64,000 nucleotides of DNA from Pyropia yezoensis (GCA_009829735.1 CM020619.1:16869816-16933815); one strand, 5' to 3'; positions 46,797 to 58,192 are shown, counted from the first letter of the stretch. Numbers and translations: made by a program. Notes: generated from the letters alone by a model not told the origin.

Positions 46797-48515
46797 TCAC
46801 AGATGGTAGTCGGGCGCACCCCGGGTGGCCGCGTAGGCCGACGCTGGGGTGTGCTCCCCCCTGCTCCCCGCCGCCGTCGGGGGTGCGCGCGCCCCCCCCC
46901 CCCCCCCGGGGGCGGCCCCCCCCGGGGCGCCCGGCAGCCCCCCCACCTGCCAGTCGGCCGGCCCCGCTGCCGCCGCCGCCGCCACACCCGACCCAACGCC
47001 GGCGGGGCCGCCGGCGCGCGCCCCCCGGGTGCCGTCGGCGGTGGTGGTCGCAAACGTCTTGACAATGGTGGTGGCCCCAAACTTGGACGGGAACCGCATC
47101 ACCCGGTAGGCCGACACGGCCGTCAAGCCCGTGTCGTGCGCTACCGCCGCGGCCCGCGGGCCGTAGCGCGCATCGGTCAGGGCGGTGGCGCCAGTGGCGG
47201 TGGTGGTGAGAATAGCGCGACCGGTTTCGTCCGCAGCCTGTGAGAAAAGAAAGGGGGGGGAGGCACGAAGAGGTCGGCAGGCAGACATGACAGACGAGGA
47301 CCCACCGAGCCAGGTAAATGGCCAGGAGAGACACAGAAGAGGCTGTCAGAGGCTGTCCGCACGCACCCACACACACCCGCAGTCACCACGCGTACGTCAC
47401 ACAGACAGACGGTACATACAGTCGCCCCAACAACCACCAGCTCCTACCCGCGCACGTACCTCGTAAATATTGGCAAACGCGAGACAGCCCGTCGACAAGG
47501 TGGTGTGAAAGACCCCCCCCACGCTGTTGGGCGGCGCCTCCCGTGCGCGGCGCATGACACCGCTGTTGGCCAGCCCCCCCCCCACCGACCGTGCCACCCG
47601 CTCGCCAACGCCCGTCAGCGCACCCGCCACGCCGCTGCTGGCGCGGCCGACGCCGGAAAACGTCCACACCACCGCCTTTGGCACCGGCACGTCCCGCCGG
47701 CCGCGGCCGCCGCCGTTGCCGCCGCTGCTGCCGCCGCTGCTGACGCCGCTGCCGCGGCTGCCATCCGCTCCGTCCTGGACCGCCCCGCGCGTCGCCGCGT
47801 TGGCCGTTGCCGTCGCCAGGCGGCGGTGGATGGAGCCGCGGGCGGCCTCGCCGAGCGTCAGGATCTTGCGGGCGGCGGCCTCAGAGCCCCGCTCCACCCG
47901 CCCCGCCAGTCCGGGGGAGGTGCTCGGCGGCCGGCCGGCGGCGGCCGCCCCCATCGGGGGCGGCGGGGAGGCGGCGGGGCTGCTGGCCCCGGCGGCCGCC
48001 TCCATCGTCGTAAAGTGCCGGAGGATGGCCACCGCCTCCTGCACCACCGACGGCGGCGTGTCGGCCGCGGCGGTGAGAGTGTAGCTGGTGACCGCCCCGG
48101 TGGCGGCGTCACCCAGCGCCAGGATGAAAGCCGTTGGCGGGTAGGGCAGCACCGTCGTACACGACGGCACCAGCGGGAGCATCATGTTGCCAATACACGC
48201 GACGGCCAGGTAGCCCGCCTCGTCGTCGTCGGCCGCCGCCACCGCCGCGGCGGCGGGGGAGCCCGCGGCGCCCGCCGCGGAGGGGGACCCCACGGGCGTT
48301 TGCGCAAAGGTGCACGGCCCGGCGGCAACGACGGCACCCGACGCGTCAGCGAGCGTCGAGCCGGGGATGACCAGGAGCGTTTGCAACTCCACCGGCGGGC
48401 GGTCGCCGCCCGTGGTGCCCGACGGGGGGGTGGAGAGGGAGGCGGTCGTCGCGGCGCCCGTGGCCGGAGGGGACGTGGAGGCGCCCGTGGCCGGAGGGGA
48501 CGTGGAGGCGCCCAT
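46797..48515 (-). CDS. Senescence/ERD7-domain (spartin-like) protein
   Basis: Two exons, 48515..47460 and 47237..46797, join in phase 0 across a 222-nt intron (GTACGTG donor, TTTCTCACAG acceptor), giving 498 residues. The start MGASTSPPATGASTSPPAT encodes two exact 27-bp repeats. An N-terminal module (VELQTLLVIPGSTLADASG ... PCTFAQTP ... YLAVACIG) resembles that of plant ERD7-type proteins. The C-terminal senescence domain includes RVERGSEAAARKILTLGEAA, VPKAVVWTFSGVGRASSGVA, TTLSTGCLAFANIYE, AADETGRAIL, and YGPRAAAVAHDTGL. In plants these bind membrane or droplet lipids and respond to stress. Role here inferred. A Gly/Ala-rich tail ends the protein. Diverges from LEO1. Confidence 0.72.
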
Positions 48516-49549
48516 GATGCAGAATAGACACAGGTGGGGGGGACGGCAGGGGGGGGGGGGGGGGGGGAAAGAGAGAGACAGGCAGTGGGTGAGGTCGCCA
48601 GAAAGGAAACAATCAGCTGGGAAGCGAGGACCGGGGCAGTTGGTAGACGGAGCGGAAGGTGGGCGAGTGTCGAGGAGAGGAGGGTCGGAGCGTATGAAGA
48701 CTCGCTGGAGGGAGAGTCAAAAGACGGGTGCACCAGCGTGCGTCTCTCCCTAAAAAGACGCGCGTTGCCGGCCGCGCGGCGCGGAGAGGGATGAAGGCCA
48801 AGGCACGCGGGGTGAAGACGGCCCGTGGGGGCGTCGTGGCCTGCGACACGGACGGTCGCGGCCCGCGGGATAAGGGCCCGGCAGCTGGTGCAATGAAAGC
48901 AACGGGTCCAAAACCAATGGATTTCGGTTCCAGGCATTTGTGTACAGCGAGGTCCAGCTGCCTGGCTTGCCGTTTTGGAGGGGTCCCTCAGTTTCTCGCC
49001 ACGCGATTCCACGCGGCGTGTGCTGCGCGTGCCGGTGAGCGCTTGCATTCCATCATCCCCCATTCCGTTTCATGCGTGTCAGGCTTTTCGAGCCGCCCGG
49101 GCCAGGCTGGCCTCCCGATCGTGTGGCATGCAAGATGACAACGCTGCAGCGCAGTGGGGTCTGAACCGTGTATGTACTGTACTGTTCTGTACCCTCTGGG
49201 CCCCAACTTCGTGTTATTGACGTGCCGCGCGCGTGCGAATCTGCTTCCGCACATGTGAAAGCGGAAGTGGACGGGCTCCTGCATTTCCTCAAGTCCACAC
49301 AGGATGGATATTGAAATTCTGATAGTGTAGCGTAAGTACAATGTTTCCATTCACAAATATACGGACCCCCACCACTTGGTGCGCGCCCTCGACGAGCTAC
49401 CACCTCCTTGGTCCCCCCACGGCAGTCGCCAGGGGTCTTTGTCGCCATCGCGTTGCCATCGTCCGGCCCCTGTCCCCGCGTACACCTGCCTCTGGATCTC
49501 CAGTCCCCATTTGGCATCCCTTCACCGCCTTCCCCCAGCTGACTTCATC
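48516..49549. promoter_or_regulatory. Divergent spacer between the ERD7-like gene and LEO1
   Basis: About 1 kb separates the two start codons on opposite strands, so both 5' leaders and promoters must lie here. A 17-G tract sits near 48,551-48,567. GTATGTACTGTACTGTTCTGTAC near 49,170 is a broken palindrome resembling the one at 46370. No gene was seen. Confidence 0.4.
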
Positions 49550-52360
49550 ATGGCGTCCCCCTCGCGAGTGCCCTCGCCGGCGGCATCACGGGGCCGCACG
49601 GCGGCGCGGTCGGCGTCGCGGTCGAGGTCCGCATCGGCGGGTCGGTCGGCCTCACCCCGACAGAGGCGGCACCCATCGCCGTCACGTTCGCGGTCTCGGT
49701 CGCGGTCGCGGGCACGGTCACGGTCACGGTCACGGTCACGGTCACGGTCACGGTCGCTGTCGCGGTCGAGGTCGCGGGCGCGGTCGCGGTCGCGGTCACG
49801 CTCCCGCGCCCGCTCTGGCTCCCGCTCCCGGTCACCCCTCCGCCCTGAAAAAGTCACCGCACACGGGCCGGCGGTGGGTGGTCGCGTCCACGGAAGGAGT
49901 GGTTCTCGTTCCCGTTCTGTCTCGCCTGACCGCCGGGAGAGGCGCTCCCGTTCTCGCTCGCGCTCGCGCTCCCGTTCGCGCTCCCGTTTGCGGTCGCGGT
50001 CGCGCTCCCGGTCAGCGTCTCCGCGGTCTCGTCGAGACGTCTCCCCCCGTCGGGCGTCGGCTTCTCCCCGTGGTCGGGGGTCAGGGTCTCCTCGACGACG
50101 CTCCGTGTCTCCCCGGCGGTCGTCGCGGTCGCCCTCTCGGCGGGCGTCGGGGTCTCCTCGGCGCCGTTCGGGGTCTCCCCGGCGGCCGTCGCGGTCGCCT
50201 GCTGGCGGTGCGGCCGCGGCAGCGGCGGCGCCAGCCTCTTCTCGCCGAGGGTCCTCCGCCTCTTCGGGACAGCGGGGGGGAGTGGCATCCCCGCGGGCTC
50301 GTGTCTCGGGGTCACCAGGCCGCGGCACATCGGGGTCGCCAGTGCGGTCGCCTGGCCGGTCACCCCGTCTAGGGGTCAGGTCCCGGTCTCCTCGGCTCCG
50401 GTTGTCGCGGTCGCGTTCGCGGTCGCGGTCACGGGCGCGGTCGCGGTCGCTCTCTCGGTCACGGTCCCGGTCTAGGTCGCAGTCCCGGGCTGGGTCGCGT
50501 CTGGCATCGCGGGCTCGCTCCGGTTCTCGTTCTCCGTCACGCTCACGGTCACGAGCGCCGGCTTCCCCCACCGGCGGGCGCTCCCGCTCCCGGTCACGCT
50601 CCCGGTCGCAGCTACGGTCCCGTTCACGCTCACCGGCGAGACGGGCACGGACACGACCTCGATCGCGGTCGCCGCGGCGATCGCCTCGACGGTCACGTTC
50701 CAGCTCTCGCTCCCGTGCTCCCAGAGCGTCACCAAATGGCGATGGCGATGGTGCCCCCTCCCCCCCTACCGTCGCCCCCGAGGTGGACCGCTTTGCTGGT
50801 ATTGCAGACTCTGGGTCAGATAGCGATGGCCCGCGGCGGGTGTCGCGTGCCGCGCGCCGCGCTTCCCCTGCTAGCGGGGATCGCGGGGGGGACTATGAGG
50901 ACCATCCCCGCCGGTCCGCGTCGCGGTCGCCCACCCGTCCCCGCTCCGCACCATCAACTCCTCGGTCGGCTTCGCCCGGCGGTGGTGGCGCTTATGGCCG
51001 TCCGTTGTCGCGGTCGCCTACTCCGCCACCCGCCTCCCCACCGGGCCGGGCGGTAACCGTCACGGCACCGCCGTCGCTGCTACCGCCGCTTCCGGCTGGG
51101 ACAGAGCCTGAGGCGCTGCCGAGAGGCGCAACACCGCGGTCGGCGCCGCACAAGCGACAGCCATTCCTTTCACTGATGAAGCTACCACCAGCGCTGGGCG
51201 TCGAGCCGACAGCCTATCGTGCCGGAACTTGGGACCCGGACGTGGAGGCGCGTATGTGGGAGGCTCGCGCCACGGAGGCGGCATCGGCAACGCCTGGGGC
51301 GAAAACCAAGGTGATCCCCTGCCCTGCCACTATGATACGATGGCGGCCAAAGCGGCCTCCGCCTTCGGCTGAAGGGGCCGCACCACGGCCACCCCCTACT
51401 GCTGGTGCGCTCGTGTCAGTGCCCGATGTGGCCGCTGAGAGCAACGCGAACATTGTCACGTGGAGCGATGGGTCCTTGACGCTGATGGTTGGCGACCAAA
51501 CGTTCATGATGAATGATCAGTTTGAGGCGCCGGGCCAGTCGCGGGTGTTTGTCGACGAGCCAGGTGGTGGCGACGAGGACGAGCAACTTAACGGTGGGGA
51601 CAGTGACGAGGCGGGCGTTCGTAGCGCAGGGGTGGCGGCACCGGGGCGTCTGTGCGTGGCTGCAGGCGTCGTGTCTGTTCTGTCCCGCGTGGTGCCGTCG
51701 CTCACGCACATGAAGAAGGCGGTCGCGTCGGTCAAAGTGACGGCGGGCGTAGGCGTTGGTGCTGGCGCCGGTGCTGCTGTTGACCGGGACGGCCGCCGTC
51801 GTAGTGGCGTCCGCGCGGTGGGCGGCGCCGACGGTGGCGGTGGCGCCGGCGGTGGTGGCGGCGCACGGCGGGTGTTGCTCGGGACTAGCGAGCTGGCGCC
51901 CGAGGTGGAGGAGCGCCGCCGTGCGGCTGCTGAGCAGCAGCGCGCTCGGGAAGCCGCCCGTGCCGAGTCCCGCCGCCGCCAGCTGCACATGCGTGCGCTC
52001 GTCAAGGCGGGCGGTGCTTCACGCAACACGGGCGGTTACGGCGGCGGAGGTGGGGGGGGCGGCCCTCGCGGCGCCGGCCTCAGTAGCGGCTTTCTGCAAG
52101 ATGACGATGAGGAGGATGAGGAGGACGACGAAGAGATGGATGGCGGTCGATACGGCGAAGATGACGGCGAGGACTTGATGTTGCAGTCGGACAGCGACAG
52201 CGGGGACTATCGGCGAAAGCGGCGGCGGGGGTCGGCTGCCCCCGAAGACGCAGACCGGCTTGCTCATCTGCAGCGAGGGGGAGGGGGCGGTGGTGGAGGG
52301 GTTAAGCGTCGCCGCCGCATTCAAGACCAGGACAGCGACGACGACGATGAAGACGAGTAG
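49550..52360 (+). CDS. LEO1: LEO1, Paf1 complex subunit, with RS-rich N-terminus
   Basis: 936 residues, no intron seen. LEO1 is a subunit of the Paf1 complex, which travels with RNA polymerase II and supports elongation and histone modification. The core runs from about residue 540 to 760: SLMKLPPALGVEPTAYR, PATMIRWRPKRP, ESNANIVTWSDGSLTLMVG, DQTFMMND, SRVFVDEP, and VVPSLTHMKKAVASVKV, matching the Leo1 family order. A coiled basic stretch VEERRRAAAEQQRAREAARA and an acidic tail (DDDEEDEEDDEEMD; DSDDDDEDE end) follow, as in other LEO1 proteins. Odd: residues about 15-390 are dense Arg-Ser dipeptides, as in splicing SR proteins. Start ATG 49550 (MASPSRVPSPAASRG); open frame upstream has no nearer ATG. 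Confidence 0.85.
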   Translation: MASPSRVPSPAASRGRTAARSASRSRSASAGRSASPRQRRHPSPSRSRSRSRSRARSRSRSRSRSRSRSLSRSRSRARSRSRSRSRARSGSRSRSPLRPEKVTAHGPAVGGRVHGRSGSRSRSVSPDRRERRSRSRSRSRSRSRSRLRSRSRSRSASPRSRRDVSPRRASASPRGRGSGSPRRRSVSPRRSSRSPSRRASGSPRRRSGSPRRPSRSPAGGAAAAAAAPASSRRGSSASSGQRGGVASPRARVSGSPGRGTSGSPVRSPGRSPRLGVRSRSPRLRLSRSRSRSRSRARSRSLSRSRSRSRSQSRAGSRLASRARSGSRSPSRSRSRAPASPTGGRSRSRSRSRSQLRSRSRSPARRARTRPRSRSPRRSPRRSRSSSRSRAPRASPNGDGDGAPSPPTVAPEVDRFAGIADSGSDSDGPRRVSRAARRASPASGDRGGDYEDHPRRSASRSPTRPRSAPSTPRSASPGGGGAYGRPLSRSPTPPPASPPGRAVTVTAPPSLLPPLPAGTEPEALPRGATPRSAPHKRQPFLSLMKLPPALGVEPTAYRAGTWDPDVEARMWEARATEAASATPGAKTKVIPCPATMIRWRPKRPPPSAEGAAPRPPPTAGALVSVPDVAAESNANIVTWSDGSLTLMVGDQTFMMNDQFEAPGQSRVFVDEPGGGDEDEQLNGGDSDEAGVRSAGVAAPGRLCVAAGVVSVLSRVVPSLTHMKKAVASVKVTAGVGVGAGAGAAVDRDGRRRSGVRAVGGADGGGGAGGGGGARRVLLGTSELAPEVEERRRAAAEQQRAREAARAESRRRQLHMRALVKAGGASRNTGGYGGGGGGGGPRGAGLSSGFLQDDDEEDEEDDEEMDGGRYGEDDGEDLMLQSDSDSGDYRRKRRRGSAAPEDADRLAHLQRGGGGGGGGVKRRRRIQDQDSDDDDEDE

Positions 52361-53114
52361 TGGCGTCAGCCGCATCGCTTCCGGTGGTGACCACTGAGGC
52401 ATGTCGTTGGTTGTCCCTCGGAGGGTGAAGGGGAGCGGACTCTGAGGGTGGTACCGCTAGTTCACATCGAGTGCTTCCGTGCTTGTCAGTGATGCCCTTG
52501 CTCGTTCTTTGTTTGCTTCTTTGGCGTGTATGTGACTGCGTGGTTTTCTCTGGTTCCCTGTCCCCCGTGTTGTTTGTCGTGCTGCTTGGTTCTTGTTTTC
52601 TCCAAGCTGAGCTGTGCAGTCTTGTATGGATATCCATTCTGCATCGACAGTAGTTTTTGGCAACGCCAGGCGGCGCGGCAGCGTTCGTGGGGCGATGCGG
52701 CCCAACACATACGGCCGCCCAGCAACAAGTGTGCCCTCTGCCTGGGCTCCCGGCGATGCTCTAGTATCTTACATGAATCCCTCACCTCACCAGGCAGGGT
52801 GCACCCGCCATTGAGGACCTTGTTCACCGTGCACGGCGCCTTGACGGTGACCCCCTTGGCGCTGTTCGCTTTCTTCGCGTCTGCGGAAGAGCAAGAGCTT
52901 GGACACGGCACCCTATGCCGCTGCCCATACGCTCCCGCTCATCCTTTTCATCGCCCGTCATGTCTCTGTCTCCCCCCCCTTCCCCCCCCGGCCACGCCGT
53001 CTACCCCCGGTCGGGGGGGCGGGCCATGGTGCACCGGTGGCGGTCAATGGGGGGTGACCCGCGGCAGCGCGGGGGGTGGGCGGGGGGGGGGGGGAGAGCG
53101 GAAGGAGCGGGTCT

Positions 53115-53145
<31 letters not shown>

Positions 53146-53953
53146 AGGGTGGAACGTGGTGGAACGTGGTGGAACGAGAGGGACAAGGGAGGGGACAAAA
53201 GCGGCCGCGCCGCCACGGCCACAGCCCTCACGGCGGTGTCCACGGCGGCGGCGGGCGCACGGGGCGGATCGTCGCCCTGACCCATCGCCGCACCCGCCCG
53301 GCTGCCGCCGCCGCTGACACCCCCACCACCAGCCGGGGGGGGCCGCCCCGCCCCCCGCCAGGCGGGCGGTACTGTCGCCGCCACCCTCGTGGCGTTCGGC
53401 GGCGGCCGCGGCGGCGGTGGCGGCGGCGGCGGCGGCGACAGTGGCGGCAGCGGCATCGGCGGCGACAGCGGCGGCGGTGGCGGCGGCGGCGGCGGCGGCG
53501 GTGGCGGCGGTGGCGGTGATCAACGGCTTGGTCGTCCACGTTGGGCAGACCCCATGGCCAGCCACTCTGGCCGTGGGGGAGCACCCCTCGTGGCGCTCTC
53601 TCCCGCTCTGGTCCACTCTGGTGGCCACCACGTGGGTTAGGGTGGTGTGGTGCCACCGCCTTCGTACGCCACTATCCTTCCTTGGCGGTGACAGGGACTT
53701 GTGTGGAGTTGAGGCCTGGAGTGTGCTATCGCGAGTGGTCCACAGCTTAATGAGCTCATGAGGGGCCCACTTGATCTGGCCGCCGTGGGCCTCGCGCTGG
53801 GCTGCTTCACCGCAGCTGCGGCGCGGCTCCTTGGCCCCCTGCACGTCCCACAACCGGTCACCTCCCCCGTCGGCCGCCGCGGTCCGCCTGCTCGACGCAC
53901 GCCCACCCCCCCACCATTATCACAGCGAGTGCGTGTCTCTCCTCCTCGCCACC
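52361..53953. other. No confident gene; 3' flank of LEO1 and GC repeats
   Basis: The 52,380-52,920 part has normal composition with no recognised ORF. A G run sits at about 53,117-53,144. A (GGC/GGT)n stretch at 53,400-53,520 gives poly-Ala/Gly or poly-Arg in all frames. The final 200 nt are likely the leader of the zinc-motif gene. Confidence 0.5.
53400..53520. repeat. (GGC)n-like interrupted microsatellite
   Basis: GGCGGC/GGTGGC/GACAGC units repeat for about 120 bp. Confidence 0.8.
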
Positions 53954-54562
53954 ATGGCGTTCTCACCCCCTTGCTGTCTGCACCCTTGCCACCCGGCCCG
54001 GCCATCAGCCCAGACGGCTGGGGCGCTCCGGGGGGGGGGGGCAGCCGCCCCGCCCACGCGCGCCGCCGTGTCGCCGCCGCGGCGACGGCCGCTGCTACGG
54101 ACGCTGGTGACGGCGACGGCAAATGAGGTCCCCCCCGCCTCTTCACAGCCCCTGGGTGGGGCGCCCAAGAGGGGCGTCGCGCCCGAAGGCGACGCCGCCG
54201 CCGCCTCGGCCGCCGCCGCGACGCCCGCTGCGGCTGCCGACGCTGACGCGACCGCGACAGCCACGCCGTGCTCCTACTGCGGTGGTTCTGGTCAGGTGAC
54301 GTGCCCCGTGTGCGATGGCGAGGGCGTCCTCGGCCGCACCATTGGCTGCCGCTACTGCCGTGGCGCGTGCACCCTCAAGTGCCCTCTGTGTGCGGTGGCG
54401 GACATGTACAAGTGGACCTACGACGAAGCTGAGGAGGGCGCCGCGAGGGAGGGGGCGGCAGCGACCGAGGGGGGGGGGGGGGGCTCTCCCGCTGCTGCTA
54501 AGCCCATCCCCGGGAGCGACCCCAACGCGCCGCCGTTGACAGAGGAGTGCGACCTCTTGTGA
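53954..54562 (+). CDS. DnaJ-type CxxCxGxG zinc protein, likely plastid-targeted
   Basis: 202 residues from ATG 53954 (CCACC context, MAFSPPCCLHPCHPARPS). Residues 1-100 are basic and Ala/Pro-rich, like a plastid transit peptide. Residues 106-146 hold CSYCGGSG, CPVCDGEG, CRYCRGAC and CPLC, the four Cys pairs of a DnaJ-type zinc finger without a J domain. Plant relatives of this architecture (BSD2, LQY1, PSA2 types) act as chaperones or thiol enzymes in assembly of Rubisco or photosystems. Which of these it is cannot be told. The tail is acidic, with a Gly/Ala insert. No intron seen. Confidence 0.72.
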   Translation: MAFSPPCCLHPCHPARPSAQTAGALRGGGAAAPPTRAAVSPPRRRPLLRTLVTATANEVPPASSQPLGGAPKRGVAPEGDAAAASAAAATPAAAADADATATATPCSYCGGSGQVTCPVCDGEGVLGRTIGCRYCRGACTLKCPLCAVADMYKWTYDEAEEGAAREGAAATEGGGGGSPAAAKPIPGSDPNAPPLTEECDLL

Positions 54563-55151
54563 GGGAGACGGATGGCTGTTGGCGCAGGGCGGTGCAGCTG
54601 GTTTCAGCGTTGGGATGTGCTGGTGGCACTGGCGGGGCGACCCCTCGTGCTGCCTGCGTTTCTTCCTGCACCCAGTACGTTTAGGCCTCTGATGCGTGTT
54701 GGTGCACGATGTGTACTGGTGGCAGAATTGATGGCGGGTCAGTCCCAGTAGTGCGACTCTCGGGCCTCCGTTGTACTGCAGTCCTGCACAGTGACACCTC
54801 ACGGATGCTCGTTTTGCAGGGGCTGTTCAGGGATGAGGTGGAATGAACAGGACGACTGCAAATGAAGATGGAAACAACAAAGGCTTCATTCGAAAAATAA
54901 GTGTTACCGATGCCAGGTATGATACAAAATAGTCATCATGCCTCTATGAGCCACCTCTGTCGCGGAGGGAGATACTACTGCTGGTAAGGTAAACAGTGCA
55001 AACGTGAGACGCTCAGCGTCACCGCAGCAAAGGTGCGGGACGGCGCCTGGGCACCTGATGATGACCTGTAGCACTCAGTGTAAGCCTCGCACAGGTGGAT
55101 AGCGTCAGGGAATAAGCAGCCGCACGGCTGCCAGCCGGGGGGCATGGCTGA
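54563..55151. other. Intergenic spacer between convergent genes
   Basis: AT-rich stretch near 54,880-54,940 (GAAAAATAAGTG) could hold poly(A) signals. No gene was seen. Confidence 0.5.
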
Positions 55152-56591
55152 CTAGGTGGCAATTGGTGCGGGCCCTGCCGCGTACTCGTCCGCCATGTCC
55201 GCATCGTCTTCAACCACCTTGACTGGCGGCGCCGTCGCGGGACGGAAGGTGGACCCGTACTGGGGCCAGTAGATCAGGTGCACCAGGAAGGAGGCGCCCA
55301 TGACCACAAAGCCCAGGTACAGAAAACCGTCCGGCTTGCTGCTGATCTTGAGCAGGAAAGAGAGGGTGACAGCGCCCACGTTGCCACCCGCGCCGACAAT
55401 ACCCGACACGGCACCCGTCGCCTCGGGGTCCACAAACGGCACAATGCCAAAGGTTGCACCCTCAGCCATCTGCACAAACGACGAGAAAACGATCAGCACC
55501 GGGATGGCAATGCCAATCTTGCCAATGCGCGAGAAGCCAATAAGCGCCAGCGACTCGCAGAACAGGATGACGAAGAAAGCCCACAGGCGGCCGCGCATGC
55601 CGTACTTCTTTGCCGCCACGTCCGACACGATACCACCAATGGAGCGCGCAAACAGGTTCATGAGACCGAACAGGCCCGCAATGATGCCAGCGACCGACTG
55701 AGAAAGCGCAAACTCCTGCTTGAAGTAGGAAGCAAGGTTGCCGTTCATGATGAGTTCCACGCCGAAGCACATGGCGTACAGAACAAACAGCACCCAAGAC
55801 CTGTAGTTCTTAGAGGCGCGGAAGAAGGCCAGCCAAGGGTTGGTCTTGGTCCGCGTCCCTGCCTTGATAAGGTCCTTGTAATTGCCTTCGGGGCAGTCGT
55901 CAGACAGAAAGAAGAGAGAGACGCCGCACAGCACCAGCGCAATGCCAGGGATGACCTGGACCACACGCCACGAGCGGTCCGGGTTGTTGAGGCCTGCGTC
56001 AATACCCTTAAACAGGAGGGGCATGATCGCGTTGGTCACACCACCGCCCAAGTTGCCCCAGCCAGCCGACGTCGCGTTGGCTGTGCCCACGATGATGGGT
56101 GCGAACATAATCGTCGTCCACGCCTGGGTGACCACAAACGCGGCGCCGATGAATCCGATGAAGAAGCGGGCAAGCGCGAACGTAGCAAAGCTCCGGGCCG
56201 TCCCAACCAGGAAAACGGGGATGGAAAAGACGGTGAGAAGCGTCGTCTGCGTAATGCGGGGCCCAAACCGATCGCAAATAGGGCCCGCGATAAACCGCAT
56301 CATGACGGTGCCCGCCACGCCGATAATGTTGGAGTCCAGCGCCGAGTCATCGTCCAGCCATGTGTTCTCTTCCTTGATGGTGGACAGCAATGGGGCGAGC
56401 GCAAACCAGCCAAAAAAGGCGAGGAAGAAAGACAGCCATGCGAAGTGGAAGGAGCGCATGTGGGGGCGAGAAAACTGATAGATCACCAGCTTGGTCGCCC
56501 GGTTCTTCTCGTCCACTGGCAGGTGGAACTGCCGGGCAGGGGCGGGTGCAGCGGCCGGCTCGGCGGCATCGCTGCTCTCCCTGGAGCTCAT
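55152..56591 (-). CDS. NRT2: NRT2-type high-affinity nitrate transporter
   Basis: 479 residues, 12 predicted membrane helices, plasma membrane. A proton-nitrate symporter of the major facilitator NNP family. Start MSSRESSDAAEP at ATG 56591. Helix 1 is around FHFAWLSFFLAFFGWFALAP. GVAGTVMMRFIAGPICDRFG (91-110) carries Arg99, and NLFARSIGGIVSD carries Arg316; both correspond to the nitrate-binding arginines of fungal NrtA. The two nitrate signatures are AGWGNLGGGVTN (176-187) and GIVGAGGNVGAV (397-408). The soluble C-terminus is short and acidic. The central loop is short, unlike the fungal one. No intron seen. In algae such genes are usually repressed by ammonium; no regulatory site was identified. 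Confidence 0.96.
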   Translation of the reverse strand: MSSRESSDAAEPAAAPAPARQFHLPVDEKNRATKLVIYQFSRPHMRSFHFAWLSFFLAFFGWFALAPLLSTIKEENTWLDDDSALDSNIIGVAGTVMMRFIAGPICDRFGPRITQTTLLTVFSIPVFLVGTARSFATFALARFFIGFIGAAFVVTQAWTTIMFAPIIVGTANATSAGWGNLGGGVTNAIMPLLFKGIDAGLNNPDRSWRVVQVIPGIALVLCGVSLFFLSDDCPEGNYKDLIKAGTRTKTNPWLAFFRASKNYRSWVLFVLYAMCFGVELIMNGNLASYFKQEFALSQSVAGIIAGLFGLMNLFARSIGGIVSDVAAKKYGMRGRLWAFFVILFCESLALIGFSRIGKIGIAIPVLIVFSSFVQMAEGATFGIVPFVDPEATGAVSGIVGAGGNVGAVTLSFLLKISSKPDGFLYLGFVVMGASFLVHLIYWPQYGSTFRPATAPPVKVVEDDADMADEYAAGPAPIAT

Positions 56592-58192
56592 GATAAGCGC
56601 GTGGTCTGATGACCTGGTGAAAGTGAGGTGGGGGTCGAACGAGGGCTCAGTGGTAGGAAATGACACAGGACGGGGATGGGAATGGGGATGAGAAGGCGGC
56701 CGAGCCCTTCGGCAAAGACACCCGAGTGACGGCGCTGCGACGTGCGCGGACGTCAAGAGCGATGAGGAACACTCTGCGGCGCAAGTCTGACGTGCACCGG
56801 GCGGGTCCCTTAAGTGGGTGCGCGACGTCCGCGCGCGCCGCGTGGACCCCCGAGGCAGGCCCGTCAACAGCCCCACAGTGGTCCCGCGGGACCCGCCACA
56901 CGCGCCCGCACCCCCCCTCCCAGAAGACCCTGTGACTGCCCTCACCCCCCCCTGACACGCGGCTACACACAGTCCCCAGCGCTCAGACCCGCCACCCCCC
57001 TCCCGCTCCCCTCGCGCCCACGCCACCCCCTCGGCTGGCCACACCCGCCGCCAAACCAGACCCGAGCCGACCCCACCCCGCAAGCACTCGCGTTCGCCGG
57101 ATGGGTGTCCCTATTTGTTTCGACGGCTGAGATCCACCCAAAGCGTGGGCGGCCGCCAAAAGAGCCACCGTCCCCGACCGGCCGACGCGACCCTCCCCGC
57201 CAACCCTCCCTTCCTCCCTCGCGCCCCCCCCCGCCCCAGCACAGCACACGCTGCTGCTGCACCAGCCGCCGGGCGGGGGCCCCCCCTCCACAGCGGGCGC
57301 GTGGCACCCCCGGGGCGGTGGCGCAACGCGGCGCGCGCGACCGCCCAAACCCCAACCCCACGCACGCCGCTGCCGCAGGCGGTGGCGGCCGGCTGCCCCG
57401 GCGGGAGGAGTGGCCGACAGAGGGTACGAAGGCGGGATGGGGGGGGGGGGGGGGGAGGGGACCGGGGGGGCGGGAGAATGGCGGGCTTGGGTGGAGAAGG
57501 GGAGGCGGGGGGGGCGGCGCGGGCGTGGTGGGAGCGTGCCGACAGGCCTTTGCGGCAGTCGCGGGCGGGGGCGTGCGCTCCGCCCGCCCCACGCCGCCTC
57601 CTGGCTTGGCCGCGCGCGCCGCCCTGCGGCACAGCCGCAGGCAGTGGCGTGCCGCCGGGGGCGCGGTCGCCCCGCCACCCATCTGCGGGCGGGCCCTACA
57701 TCCCAGAAACGGCTAGATCCCGAGACCAGCACGGACGGTGTCGGGGGGGGGGGTTCGGAGGCTGCAGGCTGGGGGGGGAGAGGACACCCCCTGCTTTGTT
57801 CCCCAAACGCTGTCGCGACTACCGCGGGCTGCTCCTGCAACGACCCCTCCCTCCCACAAGCGGGGCGGATCAAAGGGACTGATGCGGTTGCAAGACACCC
57901 CCCTGGCTGTACAGTACGTGCAGTGGCCGGGCAGGTGGGGCAGGGGGGGGGGGGGACGAGCCCGGAGCTTCACGGTTGGGGGGAAAGAGGTGTCGCGCGC
58001 CCTTTACTGGGGCGTTGAGTGGATTGCATGGGAATGGCCGGATCAGTGCGGTCAGAGGGCCACTGACGGCGACGGTTGGCCGGCTTGGCCCAGCCCTCCT
58101 CTATAAATATCAGCTCATCAGTGTGTACCACATTCAAGTTCCTCGGATGTAAATACACACGAGTCACAAGTAACTATAGTGCTTCCTCTAAA
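56592..58192. other. No confident gene; upstream region of NRT2 and GC-rich DNA
   Basis: The likely NRT2 promoter and leader lie at 56,592-56,950. Overlapping Pro/Arg/Gly-rich frames at 57,000-57,950 on both strands are unrecognised. A TATAAATA box occurs at 58102-58109, but no gene is clear downstream. Confidence 0.45.

Noticed and set aside
53044-53853. 269-residue minus ORF upstream of the zinc-motif gene
   Set aside because: Mostly poly-Ala/Thr from a GGC repeat; the plus-strand gene leader overlaps it.
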